Below are positions 1 through 7,175 of a stretch of 20,518 nt of DNA, piece after piece. Both the position numbers and the translations under genes were made by a program. Below the pieces are notes generated by a model. That model did no database searches, had not been told where the DNA came from, and saw nothing but the letters and a program-made list of their open reading frames with translations. Source of the stretch: JANPJV01 sp031425695 (lineage in GTDB: Bacteria; Pseudomonadota; Gammaproteobacteria; Xanthomonadales; SZUA-5); contig JANPJV010000251.1 in NCBI GenBank assembly GCA_031425695.1, forward strand, positions 1 through 20,518. The letters run 5' to 3'. Every line of letters starts with the position of its first letter. Position 1 is the first letter of the stretch.

Positions 1-192
1 CCACCGCCCACCCCCACCACCAGCAAGACGTCCGCGCAGAGCGCAGACCCACCACACGCAAGAGCGTCCCGCGCACAGCGCGGATTTACCAGAGCAGATC
101 ACGCGCTTTCTCAAACCCCATTCCACCCACTGCCGCGTTCAAGACTTCGACACCAGCCGACGTGGCCGGTGACCTGATGAGGAGCAGAGCTC

Positions 193-2031
193 ATGATCGT
201 TGTCCGTCCGTTGCCGTTGGTGCTCGCGATTGCTGCTGTGCTGGCGCTCGGCGCCTGCCAGAAGTCGGCGATGGCGCCGGGAAAATCTGCTGCGCGGGAT
301 GGCGACGCGCGCGAGCAGCCGGCTGATGCGCCCAAGCCGGATCGTTACGCAGCCGCAGACGAGGCAGATCGCTCACGAAACGTCCGCACCGACAGCGAGG
401 TCGCAAGCCCCGAGCCGGTCGTCATGCCCGAGGAATTGGCCAGTACGGCCCCGGCGACGGTGGCGCCAATGGCGGGGCAATCGCAGCCACTGCCGTCATC
501 CCCGCCACGACTGGTTCGCGCGGCACCAGTCTCCGGACTGGCGGCGCCGACTGCGCCGCCTCCGACCGGCCCGCAGGACCGCCTCGGTCTCGACAAGACC
601 ACCGACACCGAGAAGTACGCTGATCTCGCGCCGAACCCGGTCATTGCCGTGGCAGCGGAGCCAATCTCGACCTTCTCGATCGATGTCGACACGGGCGCCT
701 ACAGCAATGCCCGGCGCTTCCTCGCCAGCGGCCGCATGCCGCCGACCGACGCCGTTCGCATCGAGGAGTTCATCAACTACTTCGACTATTCCTATCCGGT
801 GCCCAACAGCCTCGATGAGCCGTTTACGGTCAGCACCGAGATCGCCACGGCGCCCTGGAACGGGGATCGCTGGCTGCTGCAGGTCGGGCTCAAAGGCTTC
901 GACCTACCGATTTCGAAGATTCCGGCCAGCAACCTCGTGTTCCTGGTCGACGTCTCCGGTTCGATGCAGTCACCGGAAAAGCTGCCGCTGGTCAAGACTG
1001 CGCTCAACATGGTGATCGAGCAGATGCGCCCGCAGGACAAGATTGCGATCGTCGTCTACGCCGGTGCCGCGGGCCTGCTGCTGCCATCCACCAAAGGCAG
1101 CGAGAAGGACACCATTCTCGCCGCGCTCGATGCGCTGGCCGCAGGCGGCTCGACCAATGGCGGCGAGGGCATCAAGCTGGCGTACCAGATCGCCCGCGAG
1201 CAGTTGGTCGAAGGGGGCGTCAATCGCGTGATCCTGGCGACCGATGGCGACTTCAACGTCGGCATGGTCGACCAGCAGGACCTCGAAGACCTGATCACCC
1301 GCGAGCGCAAGAGCGGCATTGCGCTGACCACGCTCGGCTTCGGCCAGGACAACTACAACGATCACATGGCCGAGCGGCTGGCTGATCTCGGCAATGGCAA
1401 TCACGCCTATATCGACACCGAGCGCGAGGCGCGCAAGGTGCTGATCAAGGAGCTCAGTGCGAACATGCTGACGATCGCCAAAGACGTCAAGATCCAGATC
1501 GAGTTCAACCCGGCAGTCGTGTCCGAGTACCGTTTGATCGGCTACGAAAACCGCATGCTCGCAACCGAGGATTTCAATAACGACACGGTCGACGCGGGCG
1601 AGATCGGCGCTGGCCACACGGTCACCGCGCTGTATGAGCTCACGCCGGTCGGCTCACCGGCGATGCGCCTGCCGGTTTCGCGCTATGGCAAGCCGGACAC
1701 GGTTGCGGCGAGCACTCCCGAAGTCGCTTTCCTCAAGCTGCGCTACAAACGACCGGACCAGGACCGGAGCCGCCTGCTGGAACAGCCGGTCGCGCGCCCG
1801 TCCGAGGTAGGCCCGGGCTCCACTCAACTACAGTTCGCGGCCGCCGTCGCGGCCTTCGGCGAGGCGCTACGCGGTGGCAAGTATCTGGACGGATTCAGCT
1901 ACGCGCAGATCGGCGCGCTCGCACGAGCCAACAGCGCCGCCGACCCGTTCGGCCTGCAAGGCGAATTCGCCAGCCTGGTCGCCAAGGCCCAAAGCCTCGA
2001 CGAACCGACCACGGCGCAAATCTCCAACTGA
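193..2031 (+). CDS. VWA-domain lipoprotein, YfbK family
   Basis: Probable outer-membrane-anchored lipoprotein of 612 residues; the role of this family is not well defined. The N-terminus is a lipoprotein signal peptide with lipobox L19-G20-A21-C22, and Q23 after the cysteine does not signal inner-membrane retention. A Pro/Ala-rich low-complexity linker runs to about residue 130. Next comes the conserved N-terminal region of YfbK-like proteins (about 150-245, containing FSIDVDTGAYSNARRFL). A VWA domain follows (about 246-420) with an intact metal-ion-dependent adhesion site: D253-V-S255-G-S257, T321 in GGSTNGG and D351 in ATDGDFNVG. The C-terminal third (about 430-605) looks like the DUF3520 domain typical of the family. 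The ATG is supported by GAGGAG at 179-184, 8 bases upstream. The neighbour downstream is convergent. Family assignment is secure; the ligand and role are unknown. Confidence 0.93.
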   Translation: MIVVRPLPLVLAIAAVLALGACQKSAMAPGKSAARDGDAREQPADAPKPDRYAAADEADRSRNVRTDSEVASPEPVVMPEELASTAPATVAPMAGQSQPLPSSPPRLVRAAPVSGLAAPTAPPPTGPQDRLGLDKTTDTEKYADLAPNPVIAVAAEPISTFSIDVDTGAYSNARRFLASGRMPPTDAVRIEEFINYFDYSYPVPNSLDEPFTVSTEIATAPWNGDRWLLQVGLKGFDLPISKIPASNLVFLVDVSGSMQSPEKLPLVKTALNMVIEQMRPQDKIAIVVYAGAAGLLLPSTKGSEKDTILAALDALAAGGSTNGGEGIKLAYQIAREQLVEGGVNRVILATDGDFNVGMVDQQDLEDLITRERKSGIALTTLGFGQDNYNDHMAERLADLGNGNHAYIDTEREARKVLIKELSANMLTIAKDVKIQIEFNPAVVSEYRLIGYENRMLATEDFNNDTVDAGEIGAGHTVTALYELTPVGSPAMRLPVSRYGKPDTVAASTPEVAFLKLRYKRPDQDRSRLLEQPVARPSEVGPGSTQLQFAAAVAAFGEALRGGKYLDGFSYAQIGALARANSAADPFGLQGEFASLVAKAQSLDEPTTAQISN

Positions 2032-2100
2032 TCTGTCGACGCCCCGAACTAGCAGGGGCGCAGCTCAGTGAGCATGCTCGGAGCCTACTCGTAATGGCGC

Positions 2101-2170
2101 GGCGAAGACCGCGTCTTCGCCCCGCCGGAGAACACTCGAAAACCGGGCAAAAGTCCTTGGACTTTTGCCC
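2101..2170. terminator. Tandem hairpins between convergent genes, candidate bidirectional terminator
   Basis: Two perfect inverted repeats sit in the 145-base gap between convergent genes. The first has 9-bp arms (GGCGAAGAC at 2101-2109, GTCTTCGCC at 2113-2121). The second has 12-bp arms (GGGCAAAAGTCC at 2145-2156, GGACTTTTGCCC at 2159-2170) around a two-base TT centre. The second ends 6 bases before the stop codon of the minus-strand gene. Neither has a clean T-tract after it on either strand, so the terminator call rests on position and stem quality. Two smaller palindromes lie just before them: GCCCC/GGGGC arms at 2041-2059, and GAGCATGCTC at 2070-2079. Confidence 0.5.
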
Positions 2171-2176
2171 GAAGCT

Positions 2177-3532
2177 TCAGCGCCAGAACGGGATGATCCA
2201 GGGCGGCCGATCTTCCGGTTTCTCGTCTTCCTGCAGGGGCTGTGAGATGCGCAGCTCGTGGCGGCCCGGTCGCAGATCACGCACGTCCAGCATGGCGACA
2301 AAACCGCGCAGGCCGGAGCCGGCATCGCGACCGAGTTCGTAGCGCAGCTCGGGCAGTGTCTCGCCGTCAAGGGTGAGCGGATACAGCTGCAAAGCCGCGC
2401 ACTCGAGCAGGGATTCCGTGCGCGCGCTTTCAGCGGCGGCCTTGTTGTCGCCGGGCTCCGCTTCCTGTGCGCGCACGACCGCCGGGCATGCACGCTCGAT
2501 CAGCCTATCCAGCCGGCGCGGGACATATGCCACGAACAGCTTGAGATACGGGCCACGTGCCACCTCGCTGGCGATGAAGGGAACGCCTTGCGTGGCTTCG
2601 CGCTCGCTGCGGGTGTTGGCGTAGTGCGCGGAACGCAACTCGCGCCCGCGCCCGTCGGTGGGGAGGTAGGTTTCACCCGGCATGCTGATCGCATTGGTGC
2701 GGATGGCGACTTCGAGCAGGATCACGCCCATCAGCGAGTACAGCACGCCGACCAGCAGGAGGTTGCCGCGCGCAATGCCCATGCGGCTGAAAAAAGTGAG
2801 CAGGATTGGATGCGTGATCCGGCCCCATACCAGCGCACTCTGGAAACGGTATAGGCCGTGCATATAGCGGCGCAGCAGGCTCTGCTCGGGCAGGCGCGCG
2901 CCGATGCGGCGATCGATCACAGTCACCAGCAGCGATGGGATCAGGATCAGTCCGAAAAAGATCATCGACGTGACCGTATTGCCGGGCGTGCCACGAATCC
3001 ACTGCTCCAACAGCCCGGCCGGCACGATCACGACCATGGTGAACAACATGATCGCGATCGACATCAGCACCAGCAGCAGCCCGAAGGCGAACACCAGGCT
3101 GGCGCGATTGTCCGCCGACGCGATCATCTGGTCGAGCGTAGGCGTCGTGCGCCGCGCGTAGTCGCGGTAGACCGGCCGTTTTCCCAGGTTGTCCCAGAGG
3201 ACGCCCTCCGGGTAGACCGAGCGCAGGCCGAGCGCCGCCACCCAGATCGCGCGCGAGGACAGATGCAGCACGAAGGTGCCGATCAGCGCATAGCAGGTCA
3301 TCTTCAAGTAGAAGTACAGCATGATCATGGTCGACTGCAGGCCGCCTGAGATCCGCGGCCTTGCCGCGAACAGCGCGTCGTCGAGAACGGCCGGCACCTG
3401 CATCATCGAAAACACCAGCGCACCCGACAGCAGGAGCTCGACCTCCCAGGTGGGCGTGGTGTCGCGGGGAACGGCGAAAACGCCGTCCGGGGCAGTGGGC
3501 GCGGGGGCTGGATCGGGATCAGGAATGGACAT
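2177..3532 (-). CDS. Multi-pass membrane protein of unknown function
   Basis: I do not recognise the family. The protein has 451 residues from the chosen start. After a Pro/Ala-rich N-terminus (MSIPDPDPAPAPTAPDG) come several hydrophobic stretches that look like membrane segments: about residues 65-100 (MIMLYFYLKMTCYALIGTFV and onward), about 145-178 (LVFAFGLLLVLMSIAIML and onward), about 190-208 (SMIFFGLILIPSLLVTVI) and about 255-275 (LLLVGVLYSLMGVILLEV). The last roughly 150 residues are soluble and charged, ending in RPPWIIPFWR. The reading frame stays open for 48 more codons upstream to 3676, but that extension translates a REP-like repeat (3577-3656), so I use the internal ATG whose first base is 3532. 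No partner or reaction can be named. The gene converges with the VWA lipoprotein gene. Confidence 0.8.
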   Translation of the reverse strand: MSIPDPDPAPAPTAPDGVFAVPRDTTPTWEVELLLSGALVFSMMQVPAVLDDALFAARPRISGGLQSTMIMLYFYLKMTCYALIGTFVLHLSSRAIWVAALGLRSVYPEGVLWDNLGKRPVYRDYARRTTPTLDQMIASADNRASLVFAFGLLLVLMSIAIMLFTMVVIVPAGLLEQWIRGTPGNTVTSMIFFGLILIPSLLVTVIDRRIGARLPEQSLLRRYMHGLYRFQSALVWGRITHPILLTFFSRMGIARGNLLLVGVLYSLMGVILLEVAIRTNAISMPGETYLPTDGRGRELRSAHYANTRSEREATQGVPFIASEVARGPYLKLFVAYVPRRLDRLIERACPAVVRAQEAEPGDNKAAAESARTESLLECAALQLYPLTLDGETLPELRYELGRDAGSGLRGFVAMLDVRDLRPGRHELRISQPLQEDEKPEDRPPWIIPFWR

Positions 3533-3576
3533 GTTGGTCGGTGCGGTTCGGGTGTGGTGATCATGCGCTGGCGCTG

Positions 3577-3656
3577 GTGGGAGCGGCCATTCCCACCATG
3601 CTCGTGGAACGCGACGCAACGCCCCGCAGAGGCATCGCGGCCATGGCCGCTCCCAC
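3577..3656. repeat. Inverted pair of REP-like palindromes
   Basis: Two copies of a GTGGGAGCGGCCAT unit face each other. One starts at 3577 on the plus strand; the other runs from 3655 to 3632 on the minus strand. The minus-strand copy contains the perfect 14-bp palindrome GCGGCCATGGCCGC followed by GATGC. The plus-strand copy diverges after GCGGCCAT, where TCCCACC now pairs with its own GGTGGGA, and it also ends in ATGC. A third related unit lies at 6930-6954. The head-to-head arrangement resembles the BIME pairs of enterobacterial and Pseudomonas REP sequences. No REP-associated transposase is visible in the window. Confidence 0.75.
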
Positions 3657-3731
3657 AAAGGCTCACACCAACTCACCCCAACTCACACCTGTTGGAGTAG
3701 GGTCGCAATTCCCATCAAACCAGGCCTTGCC

Positions 3732-3938
3732 ATGTCCCATTCCATCCTGTCGCCCCTTGCTGATGACGTCACCGCGCTGCGCGACTGGTTCGCAGGCCAG
3801 GCACTCACCGGCATCATCCCGACCGCCCGCGTCCCCGGCGAGCTCCCGCGCTCCCCCGACGACACCGCCCAGGCGTGCTATCGCTTCGCCGATGCGATGC
3901 TGCGCGCGCGGGCAGGGGAGCCGGCCAAGCCGCGCTGA
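3732..3938 (+). CDS. Small phage-like hypothetical protein
   Basis: A 68-residue protein of unknown function. The stretch LRDWFAGQALTGII, followed by an Ala-rich segment ending YRFADAMLRAR, resembles small proteins common in prophages and in scattered bacterial loci, which share a DWFAGxAL...A...ADAML pattern. That resemblance is from memory. There is no signal peptide or membrane segment, so a cytoplasmic location is likely. The ATG at 3732 has only a weak CAGG-type ribosome site 7 bases upstream. It is a single gene between a REP-like pair and a large inverted repeat, with no other phage gene nearby, so it may be a remnant or an orphan cargo gene. Coding status is likely but not certain. 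Confidence 0.65.
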   Translation: MSHSILSPLADDVTALRDWFAGQALTGIIPTARVPGELPRSPDDTAQACYRFADAMLRARAGEPAKPR

Positions 3939-3953
3939 GCTCAACCGAACCGC

Positions 3954-4071
3954 TCCCCTCTTCCATGCTCTTGGGGAGAGGGGCTAGGGGAGAGGGCGCT
4001 TTTTTGGTGCCGATCGACGAAAAGCTTGCCCTCTCCCCCAACCCCTCTCCCTTGAAGCATGGGAGAGGGGA
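3954..4071. repeat. Large imperfect inverted repeat (CCCTCTCCC type)
   Basis: The arms are 44 bases each (3954-3997 and 4028-4071) and match at about 37 of 44 positions when one is reverse-complemented. They are built from CCCCTCT and GGGGAGAGGGG blocks. The 30-base centre begins GCTTTT and ends with AAAAGC, so pairing can continue inwards. Dispersed elements of this CCCTCTCCC/GGGAGAGGG composition are frequent in Xanthomonas and related genomes, from memory. It could act as a terminator for the small gene upstream or be a non-autonomous mobile element; no target-site duplication was identified. Confidence 0.75.
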
Positions 4072-4098
4072 GAAGGGACCGGTCCCGCCGACCACGTA

Positions 4099-4127
4099 CT
4101 GAATCGCCCGGCGCCGCAGGCTACAAT
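4099..4127 (+). promoter_or_regulatory. Putative sigma-70-like promoter of the kinase fusion gene
   Basis: TACAAT at 4122-4127, in the context CTACAATCGCC, is a good -10 candidate about 60 bases upstream of the ATG at 4188. A weak -35 (CTGAAT, 4099-4104) lies 17 bases further upstream. Initiation near 4134 would give a leader of about 54 bases. The call rests on the -10 hexamer and spacing alone. Confidence 0.4.
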
Positions 4128-4187
4128 CGCCGCGGTCAGCGACCAGCAATCGCGCGCCTACGATCAGCTTCGCGCGCCAGGACAGCG

Positions 4188-6905
4188 ATGCCCGACCCGG
4201 TGAGCTACATCTACGAGTTCGGCCCGTTTCGCCTGGACACGGCCATGCGGCTGCTGACGCGTGATGGGCAGCCACTCGAGGTGAGCTCGCAGGCGCTCGA
4301 GGTGCTGATTGCACTGGTGGAGCGCAACCAGGTGGTGGTCGGCAAGCGCGACCTGATCGCGCGGGTCTGGCCGGACCAGGAGGTCGGCGAGTCCGCGCTC
4401 ACGCAGAACGTCGCCATCCTGCGCAAGCTGCTCGGCAGTCATGCCGAAGGCCAGCACATCGAGACGGTCGCGCGCCGCGGATACCGCTTTGCGGTGTCGG
4501 TGCTGCTCGCCACCGAAGCGCCGTCGAGCCTCGCAGGCATGGGCGCCAGTTCCGGCGGCGAAACGACCAGCGCGACGGTGCGCATCAACCAGCGCAACAG
4601 CGTGATCCGGCCCGGTACGCGCTCCGGGCGCTACCAGATCCTCTCGCTACTGGGTAGCGGCGGCATGGGCCGGGTCTACCTGGCGCGCGACTCGCAGCTC
4701 GAGCGCAACGTCGCGTTGAAGCTCCTGTTCGACAAGTTCACGCGCAACCAGGACTGGATGTTGCGCTTCGTGCTCGAGGCGCGTGCGATCAGCGCGCTCA
4801 ACCACCCGAACATCATCACCATCCACGACGTCGGCGAGGTGGAAGGCCACCCCTACATCGCGACCGAGCACATCGAAGGCTGCACCTTGCGCGCGCAAAT
4901 GCTCGGCGCGCAAATGCCGGTGGGCGGAGCGTTGAGCATTGCCGTGCAGGTCGCCAGCGCGCTGGAGGCAGCGCATGCGGCCGGCATCGTGCACCGCGAC
5001 ATCAAGCCAGAAAACGTCATGGTGCGCCCGGACGGCTACGTCAAACTGCTCGACTTCGGCCTGGCCAAGCCGCTGCGCGCGGAACCCGTGACTGCAGGGC
5101 GCCGGGACACCATCCCCGGCATCATCCTCGGCACCGTGAACTACATGTCACCGGAACAGGCACGCGGCCTGTCCGTGGATGCGCGCAGCGATGTCTTCAG
5201 TCTCGGCGTGCTGCTCTATGAAATGCTGAGCGGGCGCACGCCTTTCGACGGCAGCACGCCCAGCGATGTGATGGCCGCGATCCTGGAGCGGCAGCCGGCG
5301 CCCCTCGGCAATGGCGAACGCGAGTTGCCCGTCGAGCTCGAGCGCATCGTCGGCAAGGCCTTGCGCAAGGACCGCGAGGAGCGTTACCAGAGCATTCGCG
5401 ACCTGCATCTGGACCTGAAGAGCCTCGCGCAAGAACTGGAGCTGCGCTCGCGCTTCGGCGACGCTCTGATGAACGAGGCGCGAGTGCCGGCTGCCGCCGA
5501 ACTCGCGGAGGCGCCCCCGGGCCTGCGCCAGGCCTCCGGCAACACGGCCGTCATCCATCAGTCCGACGTCGCCTCCGAGGCCCATTTCAAGATTCCGGCA
5601 GTGCATTACGCGCGCAGCGGCGACATCAACATCGCCTACCAGGTGGTCGGTGACGGGCCGCTCGACCTGGTGTTCGTGATGGGCTGGATCTCACATCTCG
5701 AGTACTTCTGGACCGAGGGCTCGTTCGCGCGTTTCCTTTTGCGCCTGGCGAGCTTTGCGCGGGTGATCCTGTTCGACAAGCGCGGCACAGGATTGTCCGA
5801 TCGCGTTCCGATCGATCAGTTGCCGACACTGGAACAGCGCATGGACGACGTCCGCGCGGTGATGGACGCCGTCGGTGCTCAGCGCGCGGTGCTCTGCGGG
5901 GTTTCGGAAGGCGGGCCGATGTGCAGCTTGTTTGCCGCCACCTACCCTGAGAAGACCATCGCGCTGGTGATGATCGGCAGCTACGCGCGGCGCCTGCGCG
6001 GTGCGGGCTATCCGTGGGGTCCGTCTGAGGCCGACCGCGATCTCTTCCTCGAGGAGATCCGCAATCACTGGGGCGGACCGGTCGGTCTCGAAGACCGCGC
6101 CCCGAGCGTCGCCGATGATCCGGAATTCCGTGCCTGGTGGGCGGCGTACCTGCGCCGCGGCGCAAGCCCCGGAGCCGCCGTCGCGCTCACGCGCATGAAC
6201 ACGGAGATCGACATCCGCCACGTGTTGCCGATGATCCGCGTACCGACGCTGGTCGTGCATCGCACTGGCGACCAATGCCTGAAAGTAGAGGAGGGCAGGT
6301 ATCTCGCCGAGAACATTCCCGGTGCCAAGTTCGCCGAGCTGCCCGGCATCGACCATCTTCCCTTCGTCGGCGCACAGGACGAAATCCTCGACGAGATCGA
6401 GGAATTCCTGACCGGCGTGCGCCATGCCTCGGCGTTCGACCGCGTACTCGCCACCGTGCTCACCGCCCGCCTGTCCGACAGCGCCGCGATGCGCGTGTCC
6501 TCCATCGACCTGCTCGCCCGCCACGAACTCTTTTTCCGCAAGGAGATGGAGTTGTTCAAGGGCGCGACCATCGAGGTCAAAGACGACCGCGTGCTCGCCA
6601 GCTTCGACGGCCCCGCTCGGGCGATCCGCGCGGCCTGCGCCCTGCGTGCCTCCGCCCAGCGCCTCAACATCGAGTTGCGCACCGGGCTGCACACCGGCGA
6701 GTGCGACATGCTCGGCGACCGCGTCGGCGGCCCCGCCGTCGAAATCGCTTGCCGCGTCGCCGCCGAATCCCGCCTCGGCGAAGTCCTTGTATCCAGCACC
6801 GTCAAGGACTTGGTCGCCGGCTCCGGCATCAAGTTCAGCGAGCGCGGCGCCCACGTGCTCGACGCCAACCTGGGTGAGTGGCGGCTCTACGCGGTCGAGC
6901 GCTGA
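4188..6905 (+). CDS. Winged-helix / Ser-Thr kinase / alpha-beta hydrolase / cyclase-like fusion
   Basis: A predicted multidomain signalling protein of 905 residues. Residues about 9-104 form an OmpR-type winged helix (FGPFRLD ... SSQALEVLIALVERN ... RRGYRF). About 145-420 is a Hanks-type Ser/Thr kinase with all core motifs: G156-S-G-G-M-G loop, K178 in VALKLL, H269-R-D271-IKPEN, D289-F-G and MSPEQARG. About 471-735 is an alpha/beta hydrolase with a full triad: S573 in GVSEGG, D695 and H723 in DHLPF. About 750-905 is a class III cyclase-like domain (GLHTGECDMLGDRVGG, EVLVSSTVKDLVAGSG). The hydrolase-cyclase half resembles mycobacterial Rv1900c. The first metal-binding Asp of the cyclase is replaced (see findings), so it may only bind or regulate. 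I start at ATG 4188, with AGGA 5 bases upstream, rather than at an earlier in-frame codon inside the inverted repeat. No membrane segment was seen. Confidence 0.93.
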   Translation: MPDPVSYIYEFGPFRLDTAMRLLTRDGQPLEVSSQALEVLIALVERNQVVVGKRDLIARVWPDQEVGESALTQNVAILRKLLGSHAEGQHIETVARRGYRFAVSVLLATEAPSSLAGMGASSGGETTSATVRINQRNSVIRPGTRSGRYQILSLLGSGGMGRVYLARDSQLERNVALKLLFDKFTRNQDWMLRFVLEARAISALNHPNIITIHDVGEVEGHPYIATEHIEGCTLRAQMLGAQMPVGGALSIAVQVASALEAAHAAGIVHRDIKPENVMVRPDGYVKLLDFGLAKPLRAEPVTAGRRDTIPGIILGTVNYMSPEQARGLSVDARSDVFSLGVLLYEMLSGRTPFDGSTPSDVMAAILERQPAPLGNGERELPVELERIVGKALRKDREERYQSIRDLHLDLKSLAQELELRSRFGDALMNEARVPAAAELAEAPPGLRQASGNTAVIHQSDVASEAHFKIPAVHYARSGDINIAYQVVGDGPLDLVFVMGWISHLEYFWTEGSFARFLLRLASFARVILFDKRGTGLSDRVPIDQLPTLEQRMDDVRAVMDAVGAQRAVLCGVSEGGPMCSLFAATYPEKTIALVMIGSYARRLRGAGYPWGPSEADRDLFLEEIRNHWGGPVGLEDRAPSVADDPEFRAWWAAYLRRGASPGAAVALTRMNTEIDIRHVLPMIRVPTLVVHRTGDQCLKVEEGRYLAENIPGAKFAELPGIDHLPFVGAQDEILDEIEEFLTGVRHASAFDRVLATVLTARLSDSAAMRVSSIDLLARHELFFRKEMELFKGATIEVKDDRVLASFDGPARAIRAACALRASAQRLNIELRTGLHTGECDMLGDRVGGPAVEIACRVAAESRLGEVLVSSTVKDLVAGSGIKFSERGAHVLDANLGEWRLYAVER

Positions 6906-6929
6906 GGGCGGGCGTGTTGCTTTCCTCTT

Positions 6930-6954
6930 GTGGGAGCAGCCATGGCTGCGATGC
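6930..6954 (+). repeat. Single REP-like palindrome
   Basis: This unit matches the minus-strand REP-like unit at 3632-3655 except at two positions. Its central palindrome is GCAGCCATGGCTGC instead of GCGGCCATGGCCGC; the two changes are complementary and keep the stem intact. It sits just after the stop codon of the kinase fusion gene. It may help end that transcript or protect its 3' end. Confidence 0.7.
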
Positions 6955-7130
6955 TTTCGCTGGGCTTTCTGGTGGGCTTCAGCCCTGCCTGAAGCGCCAA
7001 CCGAAGCGGGCGGACGCAGCAGCGGCTATCGGCTGGTCCACTGAACCGTCGCTGCCTCGACGAGCGAGCGCTTAATCGCAACAAATAAATCTCCCCGACG
7101 AGCGGCATCCCCCGTGGACAGTCCGCCTGT

Positions 7131-7150
7131 CGGAACAGCGTACAGTTCCG
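7131..7150. promoter_or_regulatory. Short inverted repeat upstream of the giant secreted protein
   Basis: CGGAAC at 7131-7136 and GTTCCG at 7145-7150 are perfect inverted 6-bp arms with an 8-base spacer, ending 25 bases before the ATG at 7176. Size and place suit a dimeric repressor operator or a leader hairpin. It could also be chance in GC-rich DNA. Confidence 0.3.
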
Positions 7151-7175
7151 CGTTCACTTCACCAGGGGTTCACAC

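Noticed and set aside
69..83. Short GC hairpin (CCGCGC/GCGCGG) near the start of the window, as a terminator of an upstream gene
   Set aside because: Six-bp arms in GC-rich DNA with no T-tract, and no upstream coding frame is visible to be terminated.
3533..3676. N-terminal extension of the minus-strand membrane protein
   Set aside because: The 48 extra codons are translated REP-like repeat sequence; the internal ATG at 3532 is the better start.
4059..4187. N-terminal extension of the kinase fusion protein
   Set aside because: It lies in the inverted repeat and over the putative promoter, and the winged-helix domain starts cleanly after ATG 4188.
5691..6854. Long minus-strand open frame opposite the hydrolase-cyclase region
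   Set aside because: It overlaps well-supported conserved domains on the plus strand and shows no motif of its own.
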